Shown here one piece after another: positions 34,469 through 42,529 of a stretch of DNA of 64,000 bases (within the stretch, counting starts at the first letter, position 1; every line of letters starts with the position of its first letter). This stretch comes from CAIOHW01 sp964432565. Its GTDB lineage: Bacteria > Bdellovibrionota > UBA1018. Under the pieces are notes generated by a model, which was given only the letters and a program-made list of their open reading frames with translations, had not been told where the DNA came from and did not search any database. The stretch is from positions 1-64,000 of the forward strand of contig CAYSOA010000005.1 of the NCBI GenBank assembly GCA_964432565.1, given 5' to 3'. Made by a program: the position numbers and the translations under genes.

Positions 34469-37400
34469 TCAAGGTCGTCCATCCGGACGACCTCCGCCAA
34501 GATCCCGCGATAGCTCTTGGATACGGAAGTAGAGATCCTTCATCGAGCCGATCTGGTAGGTCGCAACGAACTTCGAGTCAGGAGTAAGCTGGTACCGACT
34601 GGGATGGGCAGAGACCAGAGCGATGGCGCGGATCGGGTCGAGAGAGCTTCCTGACCCTGGAATCAGGACGATCCTTTCACGCCCTGCCGTGACGGCGTCA
34701 ATTTTCAGGCGCTTGAGGTGTACCTTGCAGCGAATCAGCCAGAGCAGATTGGTCGCCTCTTCGGGCAGGCGACCAAACCGATCCCGAAGCTCTTCCTCGA
34801 GAGAGTCCACTTCCTGATCAGATGCGCAGGACGATAGCTTGCGATACAGGGAGAGCCGATGGTGAAGATCCGGAACATAATTTTCGGCTAGAAATGCAGG
34901 AAAGGGAGCCTTGATCTCAGGGTCATGATTCGAGCGGCGCTCCTCTTCGATCACGCCATCCCGAATCTCCCGGACGGCTTCTTCGAGAAGTTCGAGGTAG
35001 AGATCAAAGCCGACGGCCTGGATGTTGCCCGACTGTTGGGGCCCGAGCAGCTCCCCTCCCCCCCGAATCTCGAGATCATGAGATGCGATCTGAAAGCCAC
35101 TGCCCAGCTCGACGAATCGCTGGATCACATCCAGCCTCTTTTTGGCGTCGTCGGAAAGGATGCTGTTCGGCGGAACGAGCAGATAGGCGTACGCACGCTG
35201 GTCTCCGCGGCCCACCCTTCCGCGGATCTGGTAGAGCTGTGCGAGGCCGAAGGTGTCGGCCCTGTCGACGATGATGGTGTTTGCGGAGGGAAGATCGATC
35301 CCGGATTCGATGATCGTCGTGCAAACAAGGACGTTGCTTCGCTTTTCATAGAACTCGGCAATCGCCGATTCGAGCTCTGCTTCGCTCATCTGGCCATGTG
35401 CCACGGTGATTCGAGCGGCCGGCACCAGTTCGTGAAGACGGCGTGCCGTCTCCTGGATGGTTTGAACCCGGTTGTGAAGAAAGAACGCCTGTCCTCCTCT
35501 TGTGATTTCGTAGTCGAGCGCCTTACGGATCACCTCGTCATCTCGCTGAGAAACGAAGGTACGAATGGGAAGTCGATTCACGGGAGGAGTCTGGATGAGA
35601 CTGATGTCACGCAGTCCAGAAAGGGACATGTGCAGGGTACGGGGAATGGGCGTGGCCGACAGCGTCAGTACCGGAATGCTGGCCTTCAATGCCTTGAGCT
35701 TCTCCTTGTGATCGACTCCGAAGCGATGCTCCTCGTCGATGACCAGCAGACCAAGATCCTTGAACCGGATGTCCTTAGACAAAAGGCGATGCGTTCCGAT
35801 GATGATGTCGACGCCACCGTCTGAAAGGCGCCCGAGCACGGCTTTTTGTTCGGCCTTCGACTTGAACCTCGAGATGGATTCGACCTGGACGGCTGTGCCG
35901 AGGAGACGGCGCTTGAAGCTCACTTCGTGCTGGTGAGCGAGGATGGTCGTGGGTACTAGAACGGCCACCTGTTTGCCGTCGCAAGCGGCACGAAATGCCG
36001 CCCGAATGGCAACTTCCGTCTTGCCGTATCCGACGTCGCCACAGATCAGTCGATCCATGATCCGTCCCTGCTGCATGTCATCGATCGTCGAGTCGATGGC
36101 TCGGGCCTGATCAGGCGTTTCTTCATAGGGAAACTTGGCCTCGAACTCTTCGAAAAGGGCGTCGCGACCCGAAAAGCGGAAGCCTTGTCGGATCTTTCGC
36201 TCGGCGTAAAGGCGCACAAGATCGACGGCAAGCTTTCGAACCGACTCCTTGACCCGATCCCTGGTCTTTTGAAACTGCTGGGAGCCCAGACGGTCGAGTG
36301 CAGCGCTGTCGCCTGCCGCACCATGCTTTTGGATCAGATTGAGTCGATAAACGGGCAGGTAGAGCCTGTCGCGGTTGGCGTATTCGAGCAGGAGAAAGTC
36401 GGCTGCAGCACCGGAGAGTTCGAGTCGAACCATGCCCTGGAAGCGCCCGATTCCGTGGTCAACGTGAACGATGGTATCACCGGGAGAAAGGTCAGCTAGA
36501 GCCTGAAGGCCCGCCCAACTTTCTGAGGCATCAGAGTCGGCATCCCCGGAGCGCGAACGGCTCTTCGAGCCGGAGGTTCTTTTCTCGCCAAGAATCTCGG
36601 TCTCGGTCACTACAGCCAGCCTCTCGGCGGGCCATCTGAATCCGCTTGTGAGGGATGATCGGAAGCAGACCACGTCTTCAAGCCGACTCGACAGCAGGTG
36701 CTGGAGTCTTTCAGCCTGCCCATCGGTCGGCGCGCAGACAACCACTTGAAAGCGCTGCTCCCTCCACCGAAGCACCTTTTGACGAAAAACCTCGAGTGAC
36801 TTTTGGTTGGTGTCGGTGAGGTCTTGATTCAGTCGAACGGCTACGCGATGTCGTCCTCGTGGCCGAGCATCGGGGGTTTCGTCGATGCCATGATCGGGGA
36901 GCTCTGCTGGAGCAGTGACCTCCATCACTGTGATCAGCAGCCGAGCACGCTGAAAGAGCCGACCGATATTTCTGGCCACATCGCCGAACAACACATCGGG
37001 GGCGCAAACCAGCCGACGGAGCGTGGACGGGGTCTCGATGAGTCTTGCATGAGAGTCCCTGCACTCAGACAGGAGCAGGTCAAAAGACTGCTGGCATTCG
37101 AGGTCGTCATCCACAAGTAGGTGGAAGTCATCCTGGAGGTGGTCCAGCAGGGTGGCTTGCTGATCATAGGCCAGGAAGGCCCATGTTTCTGAGAACTCGG
37201 GCGGGATACCCGAAGAAATCTGTTCGAGGAGAGGGTCCCGAAAGGTTCTTGAAATCCCCAAGTCATCGGCGATCCGTTTCAGATTCGAGCGAAGTCGGGA
37301 GGACGTTTCGGAGTTGATCAAAACCTCCCTGCAGGGGCCGACGATGATCGTTTCAAGGCTCTCTCCGACCGAGCGCTGACTCCGGGGATCAAACGCCCGA

Positions 37401-38044
37401 ATTCGCTCAATGACGTCATCAAAGAGTTCAATTCGTACAGGGTGTCCGTCACCGCGGGCGGCTGGGAGATAGATGTCGATAATCTCTCCCCGTACTGAGA
37501 AGTTGCCCGGGTCTTCGACGGAATCGGCGCGAGTATAGCCCGCGGCGACAAGACGAGAGACGAGCTCTTCTCGAGATCCGATGGACATCCCAGCGCGAAG
37601 CGGCACGGACGTCCGCTCGAGAACTTCCGGAGGAATTGTTCTCAAGAGCGCGGACTGGAGGGTGGTCAGCACAATCGATGGAGACGGGCTGCTCGACCTC
37701 CGGCGCTGCAGGAGTTGAGAAAGTGCTCCTGCTCGTTGGAGTCGGGAGCGAATGGAAGGAGAAATGGAGGTAAAAAGACTGCGGTCAAACCCTGGAAACA
37801 GGAGAATGGCGGGATCGTCCTCTCCCTTCGAGGGTGGGATGAGACGGGATAGCTCCTCAAGATCGTTTGCCAGCTCGGAGGCAACCTCTTCGTCCGGGCA
37901 AAATACCAGCATCTGGCCGCCAAAGCGGCGGGAATACCGCAGAAGGAGCCATGCGCGGGAGGACCCTTCCAGCCCCGTGACCCGAACGGGGTCGCCGAGG
38001 CCTGAGCAATCCTCAAGGATTTCTTCGAGAGAACTGGTGATCAT
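34469..38044 (-). CDS. mfd: transcription-repair coupling factor
   Basis: 1191 residues. It has an N-terminal UvrB-homology region (about 1-330) that binds UvrA, the RNA-polymerase interaction domain with DTIVHVDHGIGRFQG (about 520-560) and a superfamily 2 translocase. The translocase shows GDVGYGKTEVAIRAAF (Walker A), LLVIDEEHRFG (DExH), SATPIPRTLHMSLSGLRD and the TRG motif. The C-terminal autoinhibitory domain closes the protein. It dislodges stalled RNA polymerase and recruits UvrA, encoded about 4.4 kb away on the same strand. Confidence 0.97.
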   Translation of the reverse strand: MITSSLEEILEDCSGLGDPVRVTGLEGSSRAWLLLRYSRRFGGQMLVFCPDEEVASELANDLEELSRLIPPSKGEDDPAILLFPGFDRSLFTSISPSIRSRLQRAGALSQLLQRRRSSSPSPSIVLTTLQSALLRTIPPEVLERTSVPLRAGMSIGSREELVSRLVAAGYTRADSVEDPGNFSVRGEIIDIYLPAARGDGHPVRIELFDDVIERIRAFDPRSQRSVGESLETIIVGPCREVLINSETSSRLRSNLKRIADDLGISRTFRDPLLEQISSGIPPEFSETWAFLAYDQQATLLDHLQDDFHLLVDDDLECQQSFDLLLSECRDSHARLIETPSTLRRLVCAPDVLFGDVARNIGRLFQRARLLITVMEVTAPAELPDHGIDETPDARPRGRHRVAVRLNQDLTDTNQKSLEVFRQKVLRWREQRFQVVVCAPTDGQAERLQHLLSSRLEDVVCFRSSLTSGFRWPAERLAVVTETEILGEKRTSGSKSRSRSGDADSDASESWAGLQALADLSPGDTIVHVDHGIGRFQGMVRLELSGAAADFLLLEYANRDRLYLPVYRLNLIQKHGAAGDSAALDRLGSQQFQKTRDRVKESVRKLAVDLVRLYAERKIRQGFRFSGRDALFEEFEAKFPYEETPDQARAIDSTIDDMQQGRIMDRLICGDVGYGKTEVAIRAAFRAACDGKQVAVLVPTTILAHQHEVSFKRRLLGTAVQVESISRFKSKAEQKAVLGRLSDGGVDIIIGTHRLLSKDIRFKDLGLLVIDEEHRFGVDHKEKLKALKASIPVLTLSATPIPRTLHMSLSGLRDISLIQTPPVNRLPIRTFVSQRDDEVIRKALDYEITRGGQAFFLHNRVQTIQETARRLHELVPAARITVAHGQMSEAELESAIAEFYEKRSNVLVCTTIIESGIDLPSANTIIVDRADTFGLAQLYQIRGRVGRGDQRAYAYLLVPPNSILSDDAKKRLDVIQRFVELGSGFQIASHDLEIRGGGELLGPQQSGNIQAVGFDLYLELLEEAVREIRDGVIEEERRSNHDPEIKAPFPAFLAENYVPDLHHRLSLYRKLSSCASDQEVDSLEEELRDRFGRLPEEATNLLWLIRCKVHLKRLKIDAVTAGRERIVLIPGSGSSLDPIRAIALVSAHPSRYQLTPDSKFVATYQIGSMKDLYFRIQELSRDLGGGRPDGRP

Positions 38045-38068
38045 AAAATCCTCAAGAATTTACAGACC

Positions 38069-38097
38069 TTGACACACTTTTTCAACTTCAGTAGCGT
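38069..38097 (+). promoter_or_regulatory. possible promoter of the tandem nuo clusters
   Basis: TTGACA (38069-38074) and, 17 bases later, TAGCGT (38092-38097) sit in the 80-base gap between divergent mfd and nuoA1. The -35 is perfect and the -10 is weak. AAGGAG before the first ATG gives a good ribosome-binding site. It is the only gap of any size before the 23-kb rightward run. Confidence 0.4.
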
Positions 38098-38124
38098 TTC
38101 TGCGCATCGGGATAAGGAGAGTCT

Positions 38125-38571
38125 ATGGCCGGGATGGCCGCAGGAAACCATGGGTGGTTAGATTACTCGATCTTGCTTTTTCTTGCTGCTTTTGCGGTGG
38201 CGTTGCCGTTGCTGCTTCAGTTCGGGGCCCGGCTGCTTCGCTCAAAAGAACTTCAGCGAGATAGTTCGAAAGAAGGCGACTGCTTTCATGTCGAGCGAGA
38301 TATCCCGACGAACCAATCCATTCATACTCGCTATTTTTCGGCGGTCCAGGTCGGATCAGCCTGGGCCCTTCCGCTCGGTCTCTTGATCCCCATCGCGCAC
38401 CCCGAAGTAAAAGAGTCGATCTATGCCACGATTTCCCTGCTGACGATTTGTCTGACCATGGGGGTTGCTCTCATCTATTTGAATCGCAAGGGTGACCTGA
38501 AGTGGATGGACTCAACCGGTAACCCCGCAGACGACCGGGACACTGACTCTGAAGAAGAGGGCGCCGTTTGA
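38125..38571 (+). CDS. divergent complex I subunit NuoA-like (cluster 1)
   Basis: 148 residues with three transmembrane segments (about 14-35, 67-90, 97-117), like NuoA. The Cys-containing loop between helices 1 and 2 is kept as GDCFHV, where normal NuoA has YECG. The family FDVE motif in helix 2, present in the second copy at 47580, is missing (WALPLG). A 30-residue acidic tail is added at the C-terminus. First gene of a ten-gene paralogous complex I cluster, with TGATG coupling to the next gene. Called mainly by context and topology. Confidence 0.7.
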   Translation: MAGMAAGNHGWLDYSILLFLAAFAVALPLLLQFGARLLRSKELQRDSSKEGDCFHVERDIPTNQSIHTRYFSAVQVGSAWALPLGLLIPIAHPEVKESIYATISLLTICLTMGVALIYLNRKGDLKWMDSTGNPADDRDTDSEEEGAV

Positions 38572-39092
38572 TGAAGTCCTGGATAAGTCGGAGGATCGAG
38601 ACATTGACCCGCTGGGCGGACGCGAGCGCCCTACGTTATTTTCACGTCAAGGGTCTGTGTTGTTCGGATGAGTTTACCCAGACCGTAGCGGCCCGCTATG
38701 ATCTAGAGAGATTCGGAGCGATGCAGGAGGCCGACCATCGATCTGCGGACGTTCTCGTGGTCAGTGGGGCGATCAGCAGTGCTGCTGCCGAGCATCTGAG
38801 AACCATTTACGCAGAGATGACTTCACCCCGATGGGTGATTGCCATCGGCAGCTGCGCCTGTTCGGGAGGTCTCTTCTCCCCTTCCAATGGCGGTGAGGCT
38901 CTTGCTGGGGTTTCTTCGGTTATTCCGGTCGACGTCTTTGTGGTGGGCTGCCCCCCTCGTCCCGAAGCGATCATCGATGGCTGGATCCTTCTTCAGAAGA
39001 AGATTCAGGGACAAGTCACCGACAGGACGGTTCGGAAAAAGAAGCGTCTTCCCGACAACCTGCTTCTGCAGGAAGACGGAGGCCCCGGATGA
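38571..39092 (+). CDS. divergent complex I subunit NuoB-like (cluster 1), N2 ligands kept
   Basis: 173 residues. All four ligands of the terminal 4Fe-4S cluster N2 are in place: tandem Cys30-Cys31 (LCCSDEF), Cys95 (IGSCACSGG) and Cys127 (VGCPPRP). Surrounding sequence also follows NuoB (RYDLERFG, ADVLVVSGAIS, IYAEM). The helix between the two Cys and the quinone side differs from the intact copy (TSCCGIEMM). It is predicted to pass electrons from NuoI to whatever NuoD-like site exists. It overlaps nuoD1 by 4 bases. Confidence 0.9.
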   Translation: MKSWISRRIETLTRWADASALRYFHVKGLCCSDEFTQTVAARYDLERFGAMQEADHRSADVLVVSGAISSAAAEHLRTIYAEMTSPRWVIAIGSCACSGGLFSPSNGGEALAGVSSVIPVDVFVVGCPPRPEAIIDGWILLQKKIQGQVTDRTVRKKKRLPDNLLLQEDGGPG

Positions 39093-40207
39093 ACGAGGCA
39101 GTGCTGGCGCGCAGAATTTCCTGGAGGATCGGACCGTTTCACTCGGCCTTGCCAGGGCCATTCGTGCTGGATTTGGAACTGGACGGAGAAGTCATCGCGG
39201 AGGCCCGGGCGACGGCAGGGTATGGCGCCCGCGGCATCGAGTCCGTGATGCGACGGCTGGGCTGGGAGCAGGGGATTCCCGTAATGGACAGGCTCGACCC
39301 TGATTCAGGGATCTTCGGGGAGTGGGCTTATTGCCTAGCCATCGAACGTGCAATGGACATTGAAGTACCCGCCCGGGCAGTGGCGACTCGAGTCCTTCTT
39401 GGCGAACTTGTTCGGGTTTCCGCCCATCTGGCCCAGCTTGCCAGGGTTGCCCGTGAGGCGGGCTCAGAGATTGTTTTTCACTTCATGCTTCGAGAGCGGG
39501 AGCTCCTGCTGGATCTGATCGAGCTGGTGACGGGGGCTCGTCACTCCCCGGCCTTCCTGAGGATCGGGGGAGTTCGCGCCGATGTCAGTGAGGGATTCCT
39601 TGAGCGGCTACAGGAGACGAGTCAGGTGATTCTTGGACGAGTCGCAGAATACAATGATCTCCTTACCTATAATCAGGCATTCGTTCGCCGTGTGTCGGGA
39701 AGGGCCGTTCTCTCGGAGCAGCTGATTCGCGAGCACGGAATCAGTGGGATACCGCTTCGTATCGTCGACGATTCATCCGACCTGAGGTGGAGGGGGGAGA
39801 TCGGAGGATACGATATGGTGCCTCATCAGCCTGTTTCTGCAGGAAGCCCGCTAGGAATAGCGGGGGACCTTCATCATCGTTTCGTCTTCCGGCTTCAAGA
39901 GGTGATTCAGAGCATCCAGATCTGCCGCGAACTTTGTCAGAACCTTCCGGGCGGAGATCTTCGGGCCGATGTGGATCTGGCAAGAGTTCCGGCCGGGCGC
40001 CATTCGGCCCGAGTGGAGGCACCACGGGGGCTTTTTCAGGTCACCGTCGAGTCTGATGGGTCGGCGAGACCGAAGGCGATCGAGTTCAGCACGCCGTCCG
40101 ACGCCCTATTCTCTGCCATTCCGAAGATCCTTCAAGGGGCCCCTCTCGAGGACTTGGGGCTCTGGCTTGCAAGTATCGACCTGCAGATAGGCGAGGTGGA
40201 CCGATGA
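39089..40207 (+). CDS. divergent complex I subunit NuoD-like (cluster 1), quinone residues lost
   Basis: 372 residues (second copy 423), shorter mostly at the N-terminus. It aligns with NuoD: GPFHSALPG versus GPTHPAMHG, MDRLDPDSGIF versus TDRLNYCSALI, AYCLAIERAMDIEVPARAVATRVLLGELVR, and the terminal VDR. Aligned this way, the quinone-binding His (second in HxxxH) is Pro22 and the quinone Tyr is Pro71, whereas the first His is kept (His18). No CxxC pairs for a hydrogenase Ni-Fe site exist. The substrate is therefore unknown. Confidence 0.88.
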   Translation: MNEAVLARRISWRIGPFHSALPGPFVLDLELDGEVIAEARATAGYGARGIESVMRRLGWEQGIPVMDRLDPDSGIFGEWAYCLAIERAMDIEVPARAVATRVLLGELVRVSAHLAQLARVAREAGSEIVFHFMLRERELLLDLIELVTGARHSPAFLRIGGVRADVSEGFLERLQETSQVILGRVAEYNDLLTYNQAFVRRVSGRAVLSEQLIREHGISGIPLRIVDDSSDLRWRGEIGGYDMVPHQPVSAGSPLGIAGDLHHRFVFRLQEVIQSIQICRELCQNLPGGDLRADVDLARVPAGRHSARVEAPRGLFQVTVESDGSARPKAIEFSTPSDALFSAIPKILQGAPLEDLGLWLASIDLQIGEVDR

Positions 40208-41214
40208 ATGATTGGTTCAAGCTCTGGGTGGATCGCTGTGCTAGCAGCGGAGTATCCGTTGCTCTCTGTCTATTGATTTGCGTCTATCTTGCTGTCTGGA
40301 TGGATCTGAAGGTCGGTGCCGACGTCCAGGCCCGCGTCGGGCCGAATCGAGCCGGTGCCGCCGGGATTCTGCAGCCACTTGCCTCCTGGATACGAGAGCT
40401 TCTCAAGTTCTCTCCACATATTGGCGGTGCCGGCTTTCAGCGGAGCTGGTGGGCACCCATGATTCCTTTGGTGTTGATGATTGGATTGGTGCCGACTACC
40501 GGGGCCGGACCACTCCTTCGAGCGCCGATGTCCGTGTTTCTGGCCCTTTTTCTGGGTCTCTGCTTTTCGTGCCTGGGTCTGATCATGGGATGGCGCTCAG
40601 GGCGCCTGGAGGTGAGGTTTGCCTCCATTCGAGCGGCATCACTCGCGCTGGCCGCAACGCCGCCAGCCTTGATGGCCATCACAGTGGCCGGCCGTGCTGC
40701 GGGAGGATTTTCGTGGGAGGCCATCGACCAGGCTCAGGGAGCGCTGCCGATGCAGTGGATTGGTTTTTCGGGCGCCTCGGGGCTGCTTGCGTCGGTGATC
40801 TTTCTTCTCGCAGGGATGCTGCTCTTTCTAATGCCCCCCTTTTCAAGTACCGGTCGAAACCTCAAACTCCTGATGAGTGCGATGGTTGGACCTGTTGGAG
40901 CACGGCAGCTCTGGGTGGAGCTGTCTGTTCGTGGTGCGGCGACCTGCTGGATGCTGCTTGCCGCGCATCTTTTTTGGGGCGGATCAAGAATTCCGCTGTG
41001 GCTGGAGCAGTTTCTAGGACCTGCTTCGCTCGCCACCAGGACCGTCGAGCTAGGTGTCATCTCCGCTAAGGTTCTTCTAATCCACCTGTTGATGTCACTG
41101 ATGTCGAGGATGATGCCGACGGTGCGATCGGATCAGGCGCATGACTTCGCCTGGCGAGTGTTGACTCCGGCGGCACTGCTTTCTCTTGTCATGATGAAGC
41201 TGGGGGGCGCGTGA
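40204..41214 (+). CDS. divergent complex I subunit NuoH-like (cluster 1)
   Basis: 336 residues with about eight hydrophobic helices. Near the N-terminus ARVGPNRAGAAGILQPLASW matches the NuoH element KRLGPNRLGPLGLFQGIADG. The acidic cytoplasmic loop FDLPEGESEIVAGYHLEY of the second copy, which guides quinone reduction to the proton channels, is missing and replaced by LMPPFSSTGRNLKLLMSA. It overlaps its neighbours by 4 bases. Predicted to anchor the NuoB/D arm without a working E-channel. Confidence 0.85.
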   Translation: MNDWFKLWVDRCASSGVSVALCLLICVYLAVWMDLKVGADVQARVGPNRAGAAGILQPLASWIRELLKFSPHIGGAGFQRSWWAPMIPLVLMIGLVPTTGAGPLLRAPMSVFLALFLGLCFSCLGLIMGWRSGRLEVRFASIRAASLALAATPPALMAITVAGRAAGGFSWEAIDQAQGALPMQWIGFSGASGLLASVIFLLAGMLLFLMPPFSSTGRNLKLLMSAMVGPVGARQLWVELSVRGAATCWMLLAAHLFWGGSRIPLWLEQFLGPASLATRTVELGVISAKVLLIHLLMSLMSRMMPTVRSDQAHDFAWRVLTPAALLSLVMMKLGGA

Positions 41215-41741
41215 AATACGGATTCGCTGGCGCCTTTATCGACTATTGGGGTTCGGTCTATCGATCCATTGCCTCCCTTTATCGGGCAGGAAAGGCCGGC
41301 GTCGCTTACCTTCGAGTTCGAAGCGAGACCAAAAAGGAAGTGACGGAGCAGTATCCGGATCCAGTCTCGTCTCGATCCTCCGAGGAGCTTCCGCCGAGAA
41401 CTCGTGGCAAACTAAGGAACGACATCCTCCGATGCACCGGGTGCGGCGACTGTGTGCGGATCTGTCCAACCAAGAGCATTTCCATGGAGACCATGGAGGG
41501 TGCAAAGCCAGGCAAGCTCTGGATTTCGATCTTCAACATCGATCACGCGAGTTGCATCGCTTGTGGACTTTGCGTTGACGTCTGTGAGCCGAGATCTCTG
41601 GTCCATGAGCGGGTTCATCAAGGTGCCGCCGTCAGTATCGAGGAGCATCTCCTGAGTTTTGGCCGGGGGGCGGTGTCCGAGAGCATGAGGGAGCTCTGGA
41701 GAAAACAACGCGTATTGGAGAGTGAAGGAGACCACCTATGA
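41211..41741 (+). CDS. complex I-type ferredoxin subunit NuoI-like (cluster 1)
   Basis: 176 residues. Two complete 4Fe-4S motifs are present, CTGCGDCVRICP and CIACGLCVDVCEP, the ligands of N6a and N6b. The start is GTG, overlapping the nuoH1 stop. An N-terminal amphipathic segment of about 60 residues, with a charged linker, precedes the clusters. The C-terminal half is extended relative to the second copy (146 residues). It would deliver electrons to the N2 cluster of NuoB1. Its own electron donor is unknown because no NuoE, F or G lies in this cluster. Confidence 0.9.
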   Translation: MKYGFAGAFIDYWGSVYRSIASLYRAGKAGVAYLRVRSETKKEVTEQYPDPVSSRSSEELPPRTRGKLRNDILRCTGCGDCVRICPTKSISMETMEGAKPGKLWISIFNIDHASCIACGLCVDVCEPRSLVHERVHQGAAVSIEEHLLSFGRGAVSESMRELWRKQRVLESEGDHL

Positions 41742-42241
41742 ATTCCTGGGTGATTGGGGTCTCACTGGGGTTGCTCGCAGTTTCTGCAGCCATCGTGTCT
41801 CTTTGGCGGGAGCCCCGCGCCGGCGCGATCGCAGCCTGGGTCAATGGGTGTGCCGCCGCCTCGGTGATGCTTTTGTTTCAGTCCGAGGTTTTGGCTTTGT
41901 TTCTGGCAATCAACTCGACCATCGTTGCGCTAGCCGCCTTCTTGAACTCGGACACGATGGCCCTCAAGCCGCCGGAGTCGCACCGGTCGCCTTCCGTGTT
42001 CCACGTGAAGAATTGGCTTTCGCTTCTGGCGAGCGCGGCGCTTGGGGTGACCGTGGTCGGAGTGTTTCGCAGCACGATTCCGGTGCCTTTTGACGAACTT
42101 GCCGAGACCACCGCAAATGCCCTTGTGGGAGCTTCAACCGAGGAGAACCATGTGAGTTACCAGCTGGTTGCCCTGTTGGGACTGGTTGCAACCGTTGGCG
42201 CGGCCGTCATTGCCAGGCCGGAGAGGCCCGAGAATGATTGA
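41738..42241 (+). CDS. divergent complex I subunit NuoJ-like (cluster 1)
   Basis: 167 residues with about five hydrophobic helices, following NuoI1 with ATGA overlap as in normal nuo operons. The end of helix 3 retains LNSDT, aligning with LLNSDS of the second copy. The helix-3 motif VYAGAIMVLF, whose Tyr and Gly form the key pi-bulge, reads ALFLAINSTIV, so Tyr and Gly are lost. A degenerate parS-like sequence falls within it (41997-42012). Confidence 0.75.
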   Translation: MNSWVIGVSLGLLAVSAAIVSLWREPRAGAIAAWVNGCAAASVMLLFQSEVLALFLAINSTIVALAAFLNSDTMALKPPESHRSPSVFHVKNWLSLLASAALGVTVVGVFRSTIPVPFDELAETTANALVGASTEENHVSYQLVALLGLVATVGAAVIARPERPEND

Positions 42242-42527
42242 AGTGTTTGGCGCGTTGTTCGGAATCGGGTTTTTCGGTTTGTTGACCCAGAGATCGCTGG
42301 TTTCGGTTTTGTTGAATCTTCAGGTCATGGTGACGTCGCTGGTCCTAGTGCTGGTGGTCTCATCTCAGACTTTTTCTCCAGTGAGTCGAGAGAGAGCGGG
42401 CCACGCAGCACTGGCGATTCTGCTGGTGTTTGGAATCCAGGTTGCCGCCGCGCTGGCTTACGCGACGCGGCTTCACTATCTGAGGCGACGATCAGGCATG
42501 GATGATCTGAAGTCGATGAGGCACTGA
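42234..42527 (+). CDS. divergent complex I subunit NuoK-like (cluster 1), both channel Glu replaced by Gln
   Basis: 97 residues from the chosen ATG (a longer frame into nuoJ1 is not family-like). Three hydrophobic helices are visible. FGLLTQRSLVSVLLNLQVM aligns without gaps to FGLVVRRNLLIIMMSIELM of the second NuoK, so the channel Glu is Gln30. The second channel Glu (AAAEAAVG) is Gln69 (FGIQVAAA). It overlaps nuoJ1 by 8 bases. Order and topology identify it, although motif conservation is low. Confidence 0.8.
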   Translation: MIEVFGALFGIGFFGLLTQRSLVSVLLNLQVMVTSLVLVLVVSSQTFSPVSRERAGHAALAILLVFGIQVAAALAYATRLHYLRRRSGMDDLKSMRH

Positions 42528-42529
42528 GC

